A model generated the notes under the pieces. The model did not search any database. It had not been told where the DNA came from and saw only the letters and a program-made list of their open reading frames with translations. From Azospirillum brasilense (GTDB taxonomy: Bacteria > Pseudomonadota > Alphaproteobacteria > Azospirillales > Azospirillaceae): 64,000 bases of DNA. Shown here one piece after another: positions 30,368 to 37,137 of this stretch (position 1 is the first letter of the stretch; each line of letters opens with the position of its first letter). A program made the translations under genes and the position numbers. Location: assembly GCF_007827815.1 (NCBI RefSeq), contig NZ_VITH01000008.1, positions 310,001 to 374,000 on the forward strand, in the 5' to 3' direction.

Positions 30368-31834
30368 ATGCCCGATTCATCCCGCCTCGCCCCGCTTCCC
30401 GCCGGTCCCGGCGCCGCCCCGCCGCGCCTCGGCCTGCGCCATCTGCTGGCCCCGGCGCTGCTGACCCTCGGGGCGGCCGGTCTGGCGGGGCAGCGGTCCT
30501 GGCTGTCCGGCCACATCACTCCCTTCGCGGGCTCCATGGTCGCGGACACGCTGGCCTCGCTGCTCGCCGCGGTGGCGTGGCTGGGCGCGGCGTGGCTGGG
30601 GTCGCGGATCATCGACCTCGTGGTGGCGCGCAACGCCCGCGCCACGCCGATGCCGCGCCTGCTGACCGACCTGCTCCGCGCGCTGCTCTACGGGCTGGCG
30701 GTGCTCGGCATTCTGGCCTTCGTGCTGGGGCAGCCGGTGACCGGGCTGGTCGCCACCTCCGGCGTGGTGATCGCGGTGCTGGGTTTCGCGCTGCGCAACA
30801 TGATCGCCGACATCTTTTCCGGCATCGCGCTGAACGTCGAGCATCCCTACCGCATCGGCGACTGGGTGGAGCTGACCCCCGGCGTCACCGGGCGGGTGGA
30901 CGAGATCAACTGGCGGGCCACCCGGCTGGTCACGCTGGACGGCACGGCTCTGGTGGTGCCGAACGGGCTGGCCGCGGGCAACCGCATCACCAACTACAGC
31001 CAGCCCGGCAGCGGCTTCCGCGCCGGGGTGCCGGTGACCCTCGACGCCGAGGTGCCGGTGGCCCGCGCCAAGCGGATCATCCTGTCGGCCATCGTCTGCT
31101 GCGACGCCGTCCCCACCGAGCCGCGGCCCGACGTGGTGGTGGAGAGCATCACCTTGAACGGCGTCGCCTATCAGGCGCGCTTCTGGGTGGCCGACTATTC
31201 CCGGCTGGCGGCGACCCGCGACGCCGTGGCGACCACCATCCTGGAGCATCTGGCCCGCGCCGGGCTGGAGCCGGCCAGCCCCAAGCAGGAGATGCGCCGC
31301 CGCCGCGCCGCGCCACCCGCCTGCTCGGCAAACGGGCTGGGGCGGGAGCTGCTGTCCCACGTCGACCTGTTCGCCGCCTTCCGCCCGGAGGAGATCGCGG
31401 AGCTGGCGTCGGGCATGCACCTGCGCCACGTCGCCGCCGGGGAGGCGGTGGTCCGCCAGGACGAGACCGGAACCTCCCTCTTCCTGGTGGCCGAGGGGGC
31501 GCTGGACGTGCGTGGGGCCTTTGGCGGTCGGACGCTTCTGCTCGACCACATGGGACCGGGCGACGTGTTCGGGGAGATGTCGCTGCTGACCGGCCAGCCG
31601 CGCAGCGCGTCGGTGATCGCCAACACCGATGCCGTGGTCTACGAGCTGGACAAAGAGGCGCTCGACCCCGTCCTACGCCGCCGTCCGGAGCTGGCCGCCC
31701 GGCTGGCCGACCTGATGGGCCTGCGCCAGCGCCGCAACGACGCCCACCGCCGCGCCAGCGCCCCCGCCGCCGTCACCCAGACGACGACCGAGCACGATCT
31801 GCTGGCCCGCCTGAAGACGTTCTTCAGCTTGTGA
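30368..31834 (+). CDS. MscS-type mechanosensitive channel with cyclic-nucleotide-binding domain
   Basis: This is a 488-aa membrane protein with four predicted TM segments (about 25-42, 60-80, 103-121, 128-146). The last is the Gly/Ala-rich MscS pore helix, leading to LGFALRNMIADIFSGI and the beta domain HPYRIGDWVEL...VPNG. A C-terminal cNMP-binding domain (about 330-445) has the cassette FGEMSLLTGQPRSASV, with the Glu and Arg that contact the cyclic phosphate. Such channels are gated or tuned by cAMP/cGMP rather than tension alone. It is divergent from the DUF4399 operon and 6 kb from the CHASE2 cyclase. Confidence 0.9.
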   Translation: MPDSSRLAPLPAGPGAAPPRLGLRHLLAPALLTLGAAGLAGQRSWLSGHITPFAGSMVADTLASLLAAVAWLGAAWLGSRIIDLVVARNARATPMPRLLTDLLRALLYGLAVLGILAFVLGQPVTGLVATSGVVIAVLGFALRNMIADIFSGIALNVEHPYRIGDWVELTPGVTGRVDEINWRATRLVTLDGTALVVPNGLAAGNRITNYSQPGSGFRAGVPVTLDAEVPVARAKRIILSAIVCCDAVPTEPRPDVVVESITLNGVAYQARFWVADYSRLAATRDAVATTILEHLARAGLEPASPKQEMRRRRAAPPACSANGLGRELLSHVDLFAAFRPEEIAELASGMHLRHVAAGEAVVRQDETGTSLFLVAEGALDVRGAFGGRTLLLDHMGPGDVFGEMSLLTGQPRSASVIANTDAVVYELDKEALDPVLRRRPELAARLADLMGLRQRRNDAHRRASAPAAVTQTTTEHDLLARLKTFFSL

Positions 31835-31837
31835 TAT

Positions 31838-33007
31838 TCAAGTGTTCAGCGGAGAGAAGGGCATCCCCGCCTGCTCCAGCGCCTTCTCGATCACCTCCGC
31901 CGAGGTCTGGTCGAACAGTTGCAGCAGCAGGTCGTCGATCTCGCGGTCCTGGCTGTTGCCGCAGCTGTCGAACAGGGTGGCGATGGCCTCCGTCTGGAAG
32001 CGCTCGCGCCCCTCGTCGCCGCCCCGGTAGTCCAGCGCCTTCGCCACCGCGATGGCGACGCGGAAGGGCTTCAGCAGGGTGAAGGACAGGCCGGCCTTGG
32101 CGAAAAGGCCCTTCAGCGCGTGCGACCCGCCGTCCCAGGCGAGCTGACGGGCGTTCTCCGGCGGCAGGTTGGCGCGCACCGCGAGGCCGGCGTCGAACAG
32201 CGCGATTTCCCCGGCGCACAGCGCGCGGAAGAGCAGCGGCGCCGACAGCCGTCCGCGGATCAGCAGGTGACGGGCGAGAAGCTCCACGTCCGCCTCGCGC
32301 GGGGTCAGCGGCTTCAGCAGGAGCAGGGTCACCGCCTCCCGTGCCCGCTCCACCAGGACGCCGATCAGGCGCGGGTTCAGCCGGTGGGTGCGGATCAGCC
32401 GGTTTCGGATCTCCTCGGACACGAAAAGGATCAGCTTCTCCACCACCGCCGCCGACAGGTCGGGGCGCGCCGCCACGGCCTCGTTCACCGTGGCGACGCC
32501 GCCCCAGCGGTCGAGCACGCTGTGCAGGGACGGTTCCGCGATGACGGCGCCGCGGTTGCGCAGAAGCTCGGTGATGACGATGACGTTGCCGTTGCGCACC
32601 AGCGCGTCGGACACCGCGGGCGAGACGGAACGGCGCCCGGCGATGGCCATCTCCTTCGCCGGGCGCCGTTCGCGCAGGATGTCCAAAAGCAGCCCTTCGC
32701 TCAGCTTCTCCGCGTGGCGCAGGATGGGGAAGGCCACCCGGTCGACGTCGCGGGCCAGCTTCTCCGCCAGTTGCTCGGTCAATAGGGAGGAGTTGTGGAT
32801 CTGCCACGCCACCGCCTCGCGCACGGCGGTCACCGCGTCGGCGGCGAAGCGCTGCAGGATGTCCATGGCGAGCGCCCGTTCCGCCTCGGCGAGGTCCCCC
32901 GCCTCCAGGTCGCGCACCAGATGGGTCATGGTGTCGATGCGCGCCTGGGCGTCGGGGGCGGCCAGCAGGCGCTCGACATCCTTCTGGCTCAGGGACCGCT
33001 GTGACAT
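31838..33007 (-). CDS. DUF2336 family protein
   Basis: This is a 389-aa cytoplasmic, alpha-helical, HEAT-like repeat protein of the alphaproteobacterial DUF2336 family. It begins MSQRSLSQKDVERLLAAPDAQARI and has repeated motifs such as VAFPILRHAEKLSEGLLLDILRE. There is no catalytic motif. Family members are thought to be scaffolds or regulators, but no function is established. It converges on the MscS-like gene with a 3-bp gap and lies 31 bp downstream of the MarR regulator gene on the same strand. Confidence 0.8.
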   Translation of the reverse strand: MSQRSLSQKDVERLLAAPDAQARIDTMTHLVRDLEAGDLAEAERALAMDILQRFAADAVTAVREAVAWQIHNSSLLTEQLAEKLARDVDRVAFPILRHAEKLSEGLLLDILRERRPAKEMAIAGRRSVSPAVSDALVRNGNVIVITELLRNRGAVIAEPSLHSVLDRWGGVATVNEAVAARPDLSAAVVEKLILFVSEEIRNRLIRTHRLNPRLIGVLVERAREAVTLLLLKPLTPREADVELLARHLLIRGRLSAPLLFRALCAGEIALFDAGLAVRANLPPENARQLAWDGGSHALKGLFAKAGLSFTLLKPFRVAIAVAKALDYRGGDEGRERFQTEAIATLFDSCGNSQDREIDDLLLQLFDQTSAEVIEKALEQAGMPFSPLNT

Positions 33008-33038
33008 GCGCTGGGTCTTCCGGAACGGACGCTCGGGA

Positions 33039-33584
33039 TCAGTACTCCGGCGTATCGTAGCGGATCAGATCGCTCCACGCCCGTTCCAAACGGCGCAACG
33101 TGCGGTACGTCGTCTCCAGATCGGCGGCTTCCTCGTCGGTGCGGATCAGCGCCTCGACCCGGACGGCCTCAAGCCCGCGCAGCGCCTCGCACAGCTTCAG
33201 GCCGCGCTCCGACAGGCGGAGCCGCGCCGTGCGCCGGTCGCGCTGCGAGGCGGAGCGGTCGACATAGCCCGCCTCCACCAGGTGCTTCAGGTTGTAGGAG
33301 GCGTTGGAGCCGAGATAGTAGCCGCGCTCCAGCAGGTCGCGCACTGACAGCTCCTCGCCGCCGATGTTGATCAGCATCAGGGCCTGGCCGGGGCTGAGGT
33401 CGTCGATGCCGATCCGCGCCAGCTCCATCCGCAGCACGTCCAGGAAACGACGGGTCATGCTCTCGATGATCCGGCCAAGGTCGGTGTAGACGGCGGGCAG
33501 CGACGCGCCCGCCGGGGCGGCGCCCTCCGGCGTGGCTCTCTCCGGCAGGGCTGGGGTCGGCTGCTGCTTGGCGGCGGCGCTCAT
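33039..33584 (-). CDS. MarR-family transcriptional regulator (LdtR-like)
   Basis: This is a 181-aa dimeric winged-helix regulator. A flexible Ala/Pro-rich N-terminus is followed by the MarR core: LSPGQALMLINIG, recognition helix around YLGSNASYNLKHLVEAGYV, and wing DRRTARLRLSERG. The length and the GYYLGSNASYNLKHL motif resemble alphaproteobacterial LdtR, which controls L,D-transpeptidase and stress genes; that identity is tentative. The ATG at 33584 lies 7 nt after GGAG; a GTG sits one codon earlier. It is divergent from the hydrolase gene. Confidence 0.83.
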   Translation of the reverse strand: MSAAAKQQPTPALPERATPEGAAPAGASLPAVYTDLGRIIESMTRRFLDVLRMELARIGIDDLSPGQALMLINIGGEELSVRDLLERGYYLGSNASYNLKHLVEAGYVDRSASQRDRRTARLRLSERGLKLCEALRGLEAVRVEALIRTDEEAADLETTYRTLRRLERAWSDLIRYDTPEY

Positions 33585-33866
33585 CACGATACTCCCGCTT
33601 TGGAAAAAACCTTCATGGTATGGCGTGTGTCCAATTCCGAACGGTGGACGGTTCTCCCGTCCTTGTGTCCGCAGAATGATAAGATTTTAGTTTAATTTGT
33701 GGAAACAATGTTGAGACATGGCGGCCCTGCGCGCCGGAACCGCCCCAGCCACCTCCTGTTGCACCCCTGTCCCTGCAACCCCGAGGAGCCCGGCCATGCC
33801 CAAGCCCACACGCCGTTCCGACACGCCGCGCACCAATCCGTCAGCGCGTCGCCGGAGGGCCCGCTG
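33585..33866. promoter_or_regulatory. Divergent promoter region, MarR regulator / hydrolase
   Basis: This is a 282-bp gap with an AT-rich core at about 33676-33710 (GATAAGATTTTAGTTTAATTT). It should hold the promoters for both genes, and MarR-type regulators commonly bind such divergent regions. I found no clear palindrome of MarR type by eye. Confidence 0.4.
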
Positions 33867-34850
33867 ATGCGCAGCGGCTTGGCCCTCACCGCCGGTCTGC
33901 TGGCCGGCCTGTGGCTGGACGCCCGTCGGCGCACCAACCGGGCGGAGCGTGTGCACCCGCCGTCCGGGCATTTCATGAGCGTTGGCGACACCCGCCTGCA
34001 TTACCTCGACCATGGTCCTGCAGACGGTGGGAGTCCCGCAGACGGTGGGGCGACGCCCATGGTGTTCCTGCACGGCAACGGAACCACCGCCGACGACTGG
34101 GCGCTGAGTCTTCTCGACAAGGCGGCACGCAACCGGCGCTGCGTCTGTTTCGACCGGCCCGGCCACGGCTACAGCGAGGCGACCCCGCGACGCGACGCCG
34201 GCCCCGCCGCCCAGGCCGCGCTGCTGCGCGCCGCCACCCGCAAGCTGGGGCTGGAGCGCCCCATCATCGTCGGCCATTCGCTGGCCGGAGCGGTCGCATT
34301 GGCCTGGGCGCTGGATTTTCCGGAGGAGATCGGCGGCTTGGTGATCCTGTCCGCCTTCACCCATCCGACCCCGCGGCTCGACTTCCTCCCCATGATGGGA
34401 CCGGCCATTCCAGCGGCCGGGCCGCTGCTCAGCCACACCGTCCTGCCGCCGCTGGACCGGCTGATCCTGCCGGCGCTGATGCGCCGCATCTTCGAGCCGA
34501 ACCCCGTGCCGCCCAGCTACGACGAACTGCCTCCCGACTTTCTGCTGCGCCCGACGCAGCTGGAGGCCGCGGCCGCCCAGCTCGCCGCGCTGATTCCCGG
34601 CGTGGCGGCGATGGCCCCGCGCTATTCCGAAATCCGCTGCCCGATGGCGGTCGTCGCGGGACGGGAGGACCGCATCGTCGATCCCCACGCCCACGCGGTG
34701 CAACTGCACAACGCGGTGGCCGGGTCGACGCTGCATCTGCTGGCGGAAACCGGCCACATGCCGCACCACGCCCGTCCGGACGCGGTGATGGCCGCCATCG
34801 AGCGGGTGGAGCGGGCGATAAAGACCGTGCCGGCTCACGCGGCATCCTGA
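33867..34850 (+). CDS. Alpha/beta hydrolase
   Basis: This is a 327-aa alpha/beta-fold hydrolase with an N-terminal hydrophobic segment (GLALTAGLLAGLWLDA) that may anchor it to the membrane. Catalytic elements are the oxyanion motif HGNG, the nucleophile elbow GHSLAG, a late Asp (GREDRIVDPHAH) and the final His (ETGHMPHH). Substrate unknown. The ATG at 33867 follows GGAGGG. An upstream in-frame GTG at 33699 would add 56 residues of low-complexity, non-family sequence. An 18-bp imperfect tandem repeat adds PADGGS/PADGGA before the core. Confidence 0.82.
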   Translation: MRSGLALTAGLLAGLWLDARRRTNRAERVHPPSGHFMSVGDTRLHYLDHGPADGGSPADGGATPMVFLHGNGTTADDWALSLLDKAARNRRCVCFDRPGHGYSEATPRRDAGPAAQAALLRAATRKLGLERPIIVGHSLAGAVALAWALDFPEEIGGLVILSAFTHPTPRLDFLPMMGPAIPAAGPLLSHTVLPPLDRLILPALMRRIFEPNPVPPSYDELPPDFLLRPTQLEAAAAQLAALIPGVAAMAPRYSEIRCPMAVVAGREDRIVDPHAHAVQLHNAVAGSTLHLLAETGHMPHHARPDAVMAAIERVERAIKTVPAHAAS

Positions 34851-35000
34851 GTCGGTTCTCCTGATTCGGCGACCGGGGATTGCGACTCGAAAAAAGCGAC
34901 TCGTGGCGACTCGGGTGAGGGATGGTTAACAGTTTGGTTACGATCCAAGCGCTAACCTTCGGCCATATCGCACACTTTCAGCGCCTCAAGGATTACGCCG

Positions 35001-35339
35001 ATGTCCATGGCCGCCGACGTTGACACCATCGAACGCACGTCCATCGTCGCCTACACCCTCCTCAACGAGCTGCACGACGTGCTCGCTCTGCCCAAGGCGC
35101 CGGACGACGTGACGCTCGGCATCCTGATGGGGCTGTCCATGTTCATGGACGACAAGGTCGGTCCGATGCGCGCCAAGCGCCTGATGTCGGAGGCGCCGAC
35201 CATCGTCCTGAAGACCGACGCCCACGTCACGTCGGACCAGATGCAGCGGATCATGCCGGTTCTGCGCGCCTTCGGCGACCATCTGAAGGACATGCGCGCC
35301 AAGGCCGCCGCCCGCCCGGTCGACGACACCGTCGCCTGA
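35001..35339 (+). CDS. Hypothetical protein, 112 aa
   Basis: This is a soluble, mostly helical protein with no recognised family (MSMAADVDTIERTSIVAYTL...; LGILMGLSMFMDDKVGPMRAK). The start is supported by an AAGGA site at good spacing, and the gene ends just before a strong terminator, so it is a real monocistronic gene. No signal peptide or catalytic motif is visible. Confidence 0.75.
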   Translation: MSMAADVDTIERTSIVAYTLLNELHDVLALPKAPDDVTLGILMGLSMFMDDKVGPMRAKRLMSEAPTIVLKTDAHVTSDQMQRIMPVLRAFGDHLKDMRAKAAARPVDDTVA

Positions 35340-35366
35340 CCCGCTGAACGCAACACCGTCTTCCCG

Positions 35367-35397
35367 AAAGGCCCGGCCGGCAACGGCTGGGCCTTTT
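35367..35397 (+). terminator. Rho-independent terminator
   Basis: A 13-bp stem (35367-35379 with 35384-35396, one G-T wobble) closes a GCAA tetraloop and is followed by a short T run (TTTT). It lies 27 bp after the 112-aa hypothetical gene. Confidence 0.85.
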
Positions 35398-35510
35398 GCC
35401 GTTCCGGCGCTTGGCTTGACCCGCTCGACATTTCATTGGATGCTGAAACCCTTCGTCCACCGGACGGTCGTTCCCGATGGTCCGGACGCAACGCAGGGGC
35501 GGCTTCGGCC

Positions 35511-35837
35511 ATGGAACTGCCAACGGGGGATTGGATCTGGGCCCTGGCCATCGCCGCCCTACTGACGGGTGCGACGGTCAGCGTCATCGTGCTCGCCGCC
35601 GTCGGCTCGATCCGTCGCAGCGTCAACGAGGGCGGCGCCCGCCAATCGCAGCAAATCCGCAAGCTTGCGGAGACCGTCGCCTCCCTGAACGCCCAGCAGC
35701 AGACCGCCGAGGGCCGCGTCCAAGCCCTGACCGAGGCGAACCGCAAGCTGGCGGAGGAGGTCGCGGCGCTGAACGAGCGGCTGCGCGACGCGGACTCCGC
35801 CCCCCGCATCACCGGCACCGCAAGGCTACTCCACTGA
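35511..35837 (+). CDS. Small membrane-anchored coiled-coil protein
   Basis: This is a 108-aa protein with one TM helix (WALAIAALLTGATVSVIVLAAVG, about 8-30) and a coiled-coil region to about residue 95 (IRKLAETVASLNAQQQTAEG; LTEANRKLAEEVAALNERL). No family is recognised. The ATG at 35511 begins the TM region; an in-frame TTG at 35436 is less likely. It lies 2 bp before the methyltransferase gene, probably in one operon. Confidence 0.62.
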   Translation: MELPTGDWIWALAIAALLTGATVSVIVLAAVGSIRRSVNEGGARQSQQIRKLAETVASLNAQQQTAEGRVQALTEANRKLAEEVAALNERLRDADSAPRITGTARLLH

Positions 35838-35839
35838 CC

Positions 35840-36679
35840 ATGCCCGATTTGTCCTCCTGCCCCATCGACGGCGACGCCGAGCGCGCCCGCTGGACCGCCA
35901 GCGCCGACGCCTGGGACCGCTGGGCCGACCCGATGGCCGATCTGGCCGACAAGCTGAACCAGCCCCTGCTGGACGCCGCCGGCGTAACGGCGGGCGACCG
36001 GGTGCTGGACCTCGCCTCCGGCGCCGGCGAACCGGCGCTGAACGCCGCCCTCCGGACAGGTCCGAACGGGCTGGTGGTGGGCAGCGACCTCGTGCCCGGC
36101 ATGATGGCCGGCGCCCGGCGCCGCGCCGCGGGGATCGCGGACGGGCCGCGCCCGGCCTTCGCCGCCGCCGACATGACCGCCCTGCCCTTCGCCGCGGCGA
36201 GCTTCGACCGGGCGACCTGCCGCTTCGGCATCATGTTCGTCCCCGACGTGGCGGCGGCCCTGGCCGAACTGCGCCGCGTGCTGCGCCCCGGCGGGCGGGC
36301 GGCCTTCATGGTCTGGGGGCCGCGCGCCGGCAACGCCCTGTTCGACACGGTGGGCGACGCCGTCGCCGCCCAGTTGGGCGAGGACCGCAGCCTGGACCCG
36401 CTGTTTCGCTTCGCCGCCCCCGGCCTTCTGGCGGAGGCCTTGCGCGCCGCCGGCTTCGCCACGGTGGGCGAGACCGACATCACTCCAGTCCGCAAGGCCG
36501 CCCAGGGCCAGCCCTTCTGGCGCGCCACGCTGGAGATGAGCTTCGGTCACCGCCTGCACACCCTCACCGCCGGACAGCGCGCCGAACTGGACGCCGAGGT
36601 GACCCGCCGCTTCGACGCGCAGGCCCAGGGCGGCACGATCCCCCTGCCCATCCACGTCCGCATCGTCACCGGCGCCTAA
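35840..36679 (+). CDS. Class I SAM-dependent methyltransferase
   Basis: This is a 279-aa methyltransferase of the UbiE/Methyltransf_11 type. Motif I is VLDLASGAGEPAL (SAM binding), followed by GSDLVPGMMAGARR, AADMTALPFAAASFDRATCRF (motifs II/III) and LRRVLRPGGRAAFMVWG. Substrate unknown. The ATG at 35840 lies 2 bp after the coiled-coil protein stop. Confidence 0.85.
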   Translation: MPDLSSCPIDGDAERARWTASADAWDRWADPMADLADKLNQPLLDAAGVTAGDRVLDLASGAGEPALNAALRTGPNGLVVGSDLVPGMMAGARRRAAGIADGPRPAFAAADMTALPFAAASFDRATCRFGIMFVPDVAAALAELRRVLRPGGRAAFMVWGPRAGNALFDTVGDAVAAQLGEDRSLDPLFRFAAPGLLAEALRAAGFATVGETDITPVRKAAQGQPFWRATLEMSFGHRLHTLTAGQRAELDAEVTRRFDAQAQGGTIPLPIHVRIVTGA

Positions 36680-36680
36680 T

Positions 36681-36722
36681 TCCCTCCCCTGCGTTAGCGG
36701 GAGAGGGTCAGGGTGGGGGCAA
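36681..36722. repeat. Short palindromic intergenic repeat
   Basis: This is a reduced member of the GC-rich repeat family: TTCCCTCCCCTGCG and GCGGGAGAGGGTCAGGGTGGGGGC arms separated by a few bases. It sits directly after the methyltransferase stop and could form a terminator hairpin. Confidence 0.6.
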
Positions 36723-36849
36723 GCCCTCGCACCCCGACCACGCGCCCAAGTGCCGCAGCCGCCCCACCGAGCCCTATCCTCGGTTGACCGCGCCCATGCA
36801 TTCCTTTGGATGTTGCGTGCCGGCGGGCCCTACCCGTCCGGCATCCGAG

Positions 36850-37018
36850 AGGAGGTGATGCGCTTGAAAAGGTACCTGAAGTGGCTCCGACGCTTCTGGT
36901 TCCGGATGAAGTTCGAGTTCGAAGCGGGCTTCAACCAGGGCCACGATCGCTAAGGAACCAATGGGCGGGGTCGGGAAACCGGCTCCGCCTCCAGGAGACC
37001 GAAGGCGCATCACCTCCT
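36850..37018. repeat. 14-bp inverted repeat flanking the small ORF
   Basis: AGGAGGTGATGCGC at 36850-36863 has its exact reverse complement at 37005-37018, about 140 bp apart. In a plus-strand transcript the right arm could base-pair with the ribosome-binding site and start codon of the 31-aa frame. On the minus strand the right arm presents the same ribosome-binding site and ATG for an opposing frame. This lies in the 458-bp interval between the methyltransferase and helicase genes, which otherwise shows no gene. Confidence 0.7.
36858..36953 (+). CDS. Candidate 31-aa basic small protein
   Basis: A very strong ribosome-binding site (GAGAGGAGGTG) abuts an ATG that opens a 31-codon frame, rich in Arg/Lys and aromatic residues (MRLKRYLKWLRRFWFRMKFE) and ending NQGHDR. 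It would make an amphipathic cationic peptide. The 14 bp spanning the ribosome-binding site and start are repeated as a perfect inverse at 37005-37018. No homolog can be named. The spacing between AGGAGG and ATG is short, so the coding status is tentative. Confidence 0.4.
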   Translation: MRLKRYLKWLRRFWFRMKFEFEAGFNQGHDR

Positions 37019-37137
37019 TGCCTCCCAAAATACCACAGCCTCGAAAGCCGTCAACGGGACGCAAAAGCGCGGCCGTTCTTGCTCCGTTCGATTCGCGACA
37101 CTATTCTTTCCGGTCTCAGCGAATCACCCGGTCCTTC

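Noticed and set aside
36774..37010. Minus-strand 79-codon frame starting with the same ribosome-binding site and ATG as the 31-aa peptide
   Set aside because: Its start signal is just the mirror arm of the inverted repeat and the protein lacks recognisable features; kept only as part of the inverted-repeat finding.
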